From an uncultured archaeon (GTDB lineage: Archaea > Thermoplasmatota > Thermoplasmata > Thermoplasmatales > Thermoplasmataceae), in contig CP009479.1 of assembly GCA_000965745.1 (NCBI GenBank), positions 124,001 through 188,000 of the forward strand: a stretch of 64,000 nt of DNA, written 5' to 3'. The notes beneath the pieces are model-generated. The model did not search any database, was not told the origin of the DNA, and saw only the letters and a program-made list of their open reading frames with translations. A program made the translations under genes and the position numbers. Position 1 is the first letter of the stretch. Every line of letters begins with the position of its first letter. Below, piece by piece: positions 62,757 through 64,000 of the stretch.

Positions 62757-63308
62757 TTATTTTTTCAGTATCTTCAGGCTCTCGAGGTCCTCCTTGTAGT
62801 TTATGTTAAAGAAGGAGTTCTCGTATACTGCCCCAATGAGGACAGTGTCGTGCCTGCAGGACCTTATCAGTCCCCTCAGGCTTTTGCACCCGGATTCCCT
62901 GTATTCCCCGAGAGCCGCAGCCATTGTTGAATTGTAAATTCCATGCAGAGGCTCGATCCGCCCGTCTGAATGCACCGGGAACAGCGGATAGCCCCTGTAC
63001 ATTGAGAGCATCTCCCTTATGAAGTCCCGGCTGATCAGCGGCATGTCACCCGCCGCCACAAACACTTCCCCGAATGATTCCAGCAATGAGGCTATTGAAT
63101 CCAGTGCCGTACCCGAAGCGGTGTCGCGAAGTATCCGTGCCCCCTCAGCTTTTACATCTGGGTCCTTCGTGAAGACCACAACGTCATCAAAAGTGCCAGC
63201 GGCGAGAAGGGCACTCACTACGGTGCCGATAAGTGTGCCCCCGTCAATCCTGCACATATGCTTTCCGGGAAAACGCCCACTCCTCTTGGCAAGTACTGCA
63301 GCGATCAT
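62757..63308 (-). CDS. mobA: Molybdenum cofactor guanylyltransferase-like protein
   Basis: 183 residues from the ATG at 63308, with GATATTTTTC on the minus strand about 25 bases upstream. NTP-transferase fold: AAVLAKRSGRFPGKH replaces the usual LAGGxSxRxGxDK, then VFVAAGDMPLISRDFI with the metal-binding Asp and PLHGIYNSTMAAAL. Attaches GMP to the cofactor (the MGD form used by formate dehydrogenase and related enzymes). The N-terminal Gly-rich loop is degenerate, so another pyrophosphorylase of the family is possible. Confidence 0.83.
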   Translation of the reverse strand: MIAAVLAKRSGRFPGKHMCRIDGGTLIGTVVSALLAAGTFDDVVVFTKDPDVKAEGARILRDTASGTALDSIASLLESFGEVFVAAGDMPLISRDFIREMLSMYRGYPLFPVHSDGRIEPLHGIYNSTMAAALGEYRESGCKSLRGLIRSCRHDTVLIGAVYENSFFNINYKEDLESLKILKK

Positions 63309-63503
63309 ACCCAAACCACGACTGAAAAATATCTCAAAAAGGTATTTGAAATGATGCAATCATTGGAAATGGTGAGATATCCGGTGTGGATAACCCATTG
63401 AAAAATTCAGTGTTGCTGAAAGCATCAGGCAGGGAGAAAAGTTTATTTTAGCACTCGCCGAATAGCACCAGGTGAGGCAGTATGATGAAGAGAGGGGGTT
63501 GCC

Positions 63504-64000
63504 TTGAGCAAAACGGGAAAGGCGCCCGACGGAAGATCGACCGTTGAAGTCAGCATCATGGCGTTCGTGGAACGAAATATGCCACGTGGTGCGAGGGATG
63601 AGCTGACAGTCGAGGAACCCATGGAAATAAGGATCTGCAGGGAAGGGATGGCAGACTGCAGGACCATCTCAGTTACGATGAGAACTCCCGGCAGGGATGT
63701 GGAGCTTTCCGCCGGGTTCCTTTTCACAGAAGGGATCATAAAGAGTGTTGAAGACATTTTATCCATAGGGCATCCAGGTCCGGACGATCCAAACAGCAGG
63801 AACGCGGTTGAGGCCAGCATTTCGGATGAGCGGTACAGGGAGAGTTCGGGTTACACCAGAAGCTTTAATGCCAATTCCAGCTGTGGTGTCTGCGGCAAGA
63901 GCAACATAAACGAGATATTCCTGAAAGGAAGAAAAGTCATCAGGAGCACCCTTTCTGTTTCAGCATCGACAATATTGTCACTTCCGGGAATAATGACAGG
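63504..64000 (+). CDS. fdhD: FdhD, formate dehydrogenase sulfur-carrier accessory protein (3'-truncated)
   Basis: 165 residues seen; the frame runs off the window. Transfers sulfur to the molybdenum/tungsten cofactor of formate dehydrogenase. TVEEPMEIRICREGM, SAGFLFTEGIIKSVEDI and the redox loop NSSCGVCGKSNI (CxxC) are diagnostic. The start is a TTG at 63504, 6-12 bases after a GAGGGGG stretch, with an in-frame stop at 63483. TATA-like TTTATTTTA at about 63442-63450. Confidence 0.9.
   Translation, partial: MSKTGKAPDGRSTVEVSIMAFVERNMPRGARDELTVEEPMEIRICREGMADCRTISVTMRTPGRDVELSAGFLFTEGIIKSVEDILSIGHPGPDDPNSRNAVEASISDERYRESSGYTRSFNANSSCGVCGKSNINEIFLKGRKVIRSTLSVSASTILSLPGIMT

Noticed and set aside
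63443-63820. 125-codon minus-strand frame at the right end
   Set aside because: It is antisense to fdhD, whose plus-strand frame has the diagnostic CxxC loop and runs off the window.
1-64000. CRISPR arrays, rRNA and tRNA genes
   Set aside because: No regularly spaced repeats and no cloverleaf or T-loop consensus was found by eye in the intergenic regions; a tRNAscan or CRISPR search was not possible here.

Overview
The window looks like chromosome of a Thermoplasmatales archaeon (Thermoplasmata). Indicators are a bacterial-HU-like HTa histone substitute (13374-13643), archaeal informational genes (eIF2-gamma, ribosomal protein S6e, archaeal-type DnaG primase, a fused Kae1-Bud32 protein), heavy use of AGG/AGA arginine codons, very tight gene packing, and many genes whose start codon lies about 22-30 bases after a TATA box, as expected for leaderless transcripts. 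The genus cannot be fixed from the sequence alone. No rRNA, tRNA or CRISPR array was recognised.

Layout. 1-7.1 kb: partial histidine ammonia-lyase, a threonyl-tRNA synthetase of bacterial type with an inserted zinc ribbon, and a minus-strand fixC-fixX-etfB-etfA electron-transfer operon. 7.1-20.2 kb: housekeeping (DNA glycosylase, eIF2-gamma/S6e, Kae1-Bud32, RdgB/HAM1, spermidine synthase, HTa, a TIM-barrel protein, DnaG plus a Lon-like AAA ATPase without protease, M61 peptidase). 20.2-33.9 kb: regulators, a Tfx-type regulator facing a tungstate/molybdate ABC transporter, RlmE, GcvH, an ArsA-like ATPase, ThpR, AroD, MarC, a DUF47-Pit phosphate pair and IlvD. 34.1-38.3 kb: two paralogous ABC-2 permeases with a large external domain around one ABC ATPase.

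38.5-52.8 kb is an accessory island. It is bounded by two same-orientation copies of one ISL3-family insertion sequence: a nearly complete copy at 38486-39740 with a frameshifted transposase, and a truncated one at 52224-52838. Between them lie a gene whose 3' end runs into the IS, an unrecognised two-gene operon whose second product shows a PD-(D/E)xK nuclease pattern, a complete type I restriction-modification locus (hsdM - unknown gene X - hsdS - hsdR - unknown gene Y), and a two-gene unit of a small multi-pass membrane protein and a class III nucleotidyl cyclase. That last pair has the architecture of the Pycsar anti-phage system (pyrimidine cyclase plus membrane effector) and is the most exciting element here. 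Class III cyclases are unusual in archaea, and the key catalytic and base-selecting residues deviate from adenylate cyclase.

52.8-64 kb: two unrecognised overlapping genes, then molybdenum/tungsten cofactor genes (moaE, moaC, moaB, moaA, moaD, mobA, fdhD). These are interleaved with a GlcD/GlcF-type oxidase, a methyltransferase, and a peroxiredoxin/AhpD-like pair. A perfect palindrome overlaps the peroxiredoxin promoter and a small winged-helix regulator gene lies next to it. The cofactor genes, the wtp/mod transporter and the Tfx regulator together imply that the organism makes Mo- or W-pterin enzymes, probably including a formate-dehydrogenase-type enzyme outside this window.

Several start codons given here differ from the longest open frame. 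They were chosen from TATA-to-start spacing, ribosome binding sites or family N-termini, and the reason is stated in each entry.
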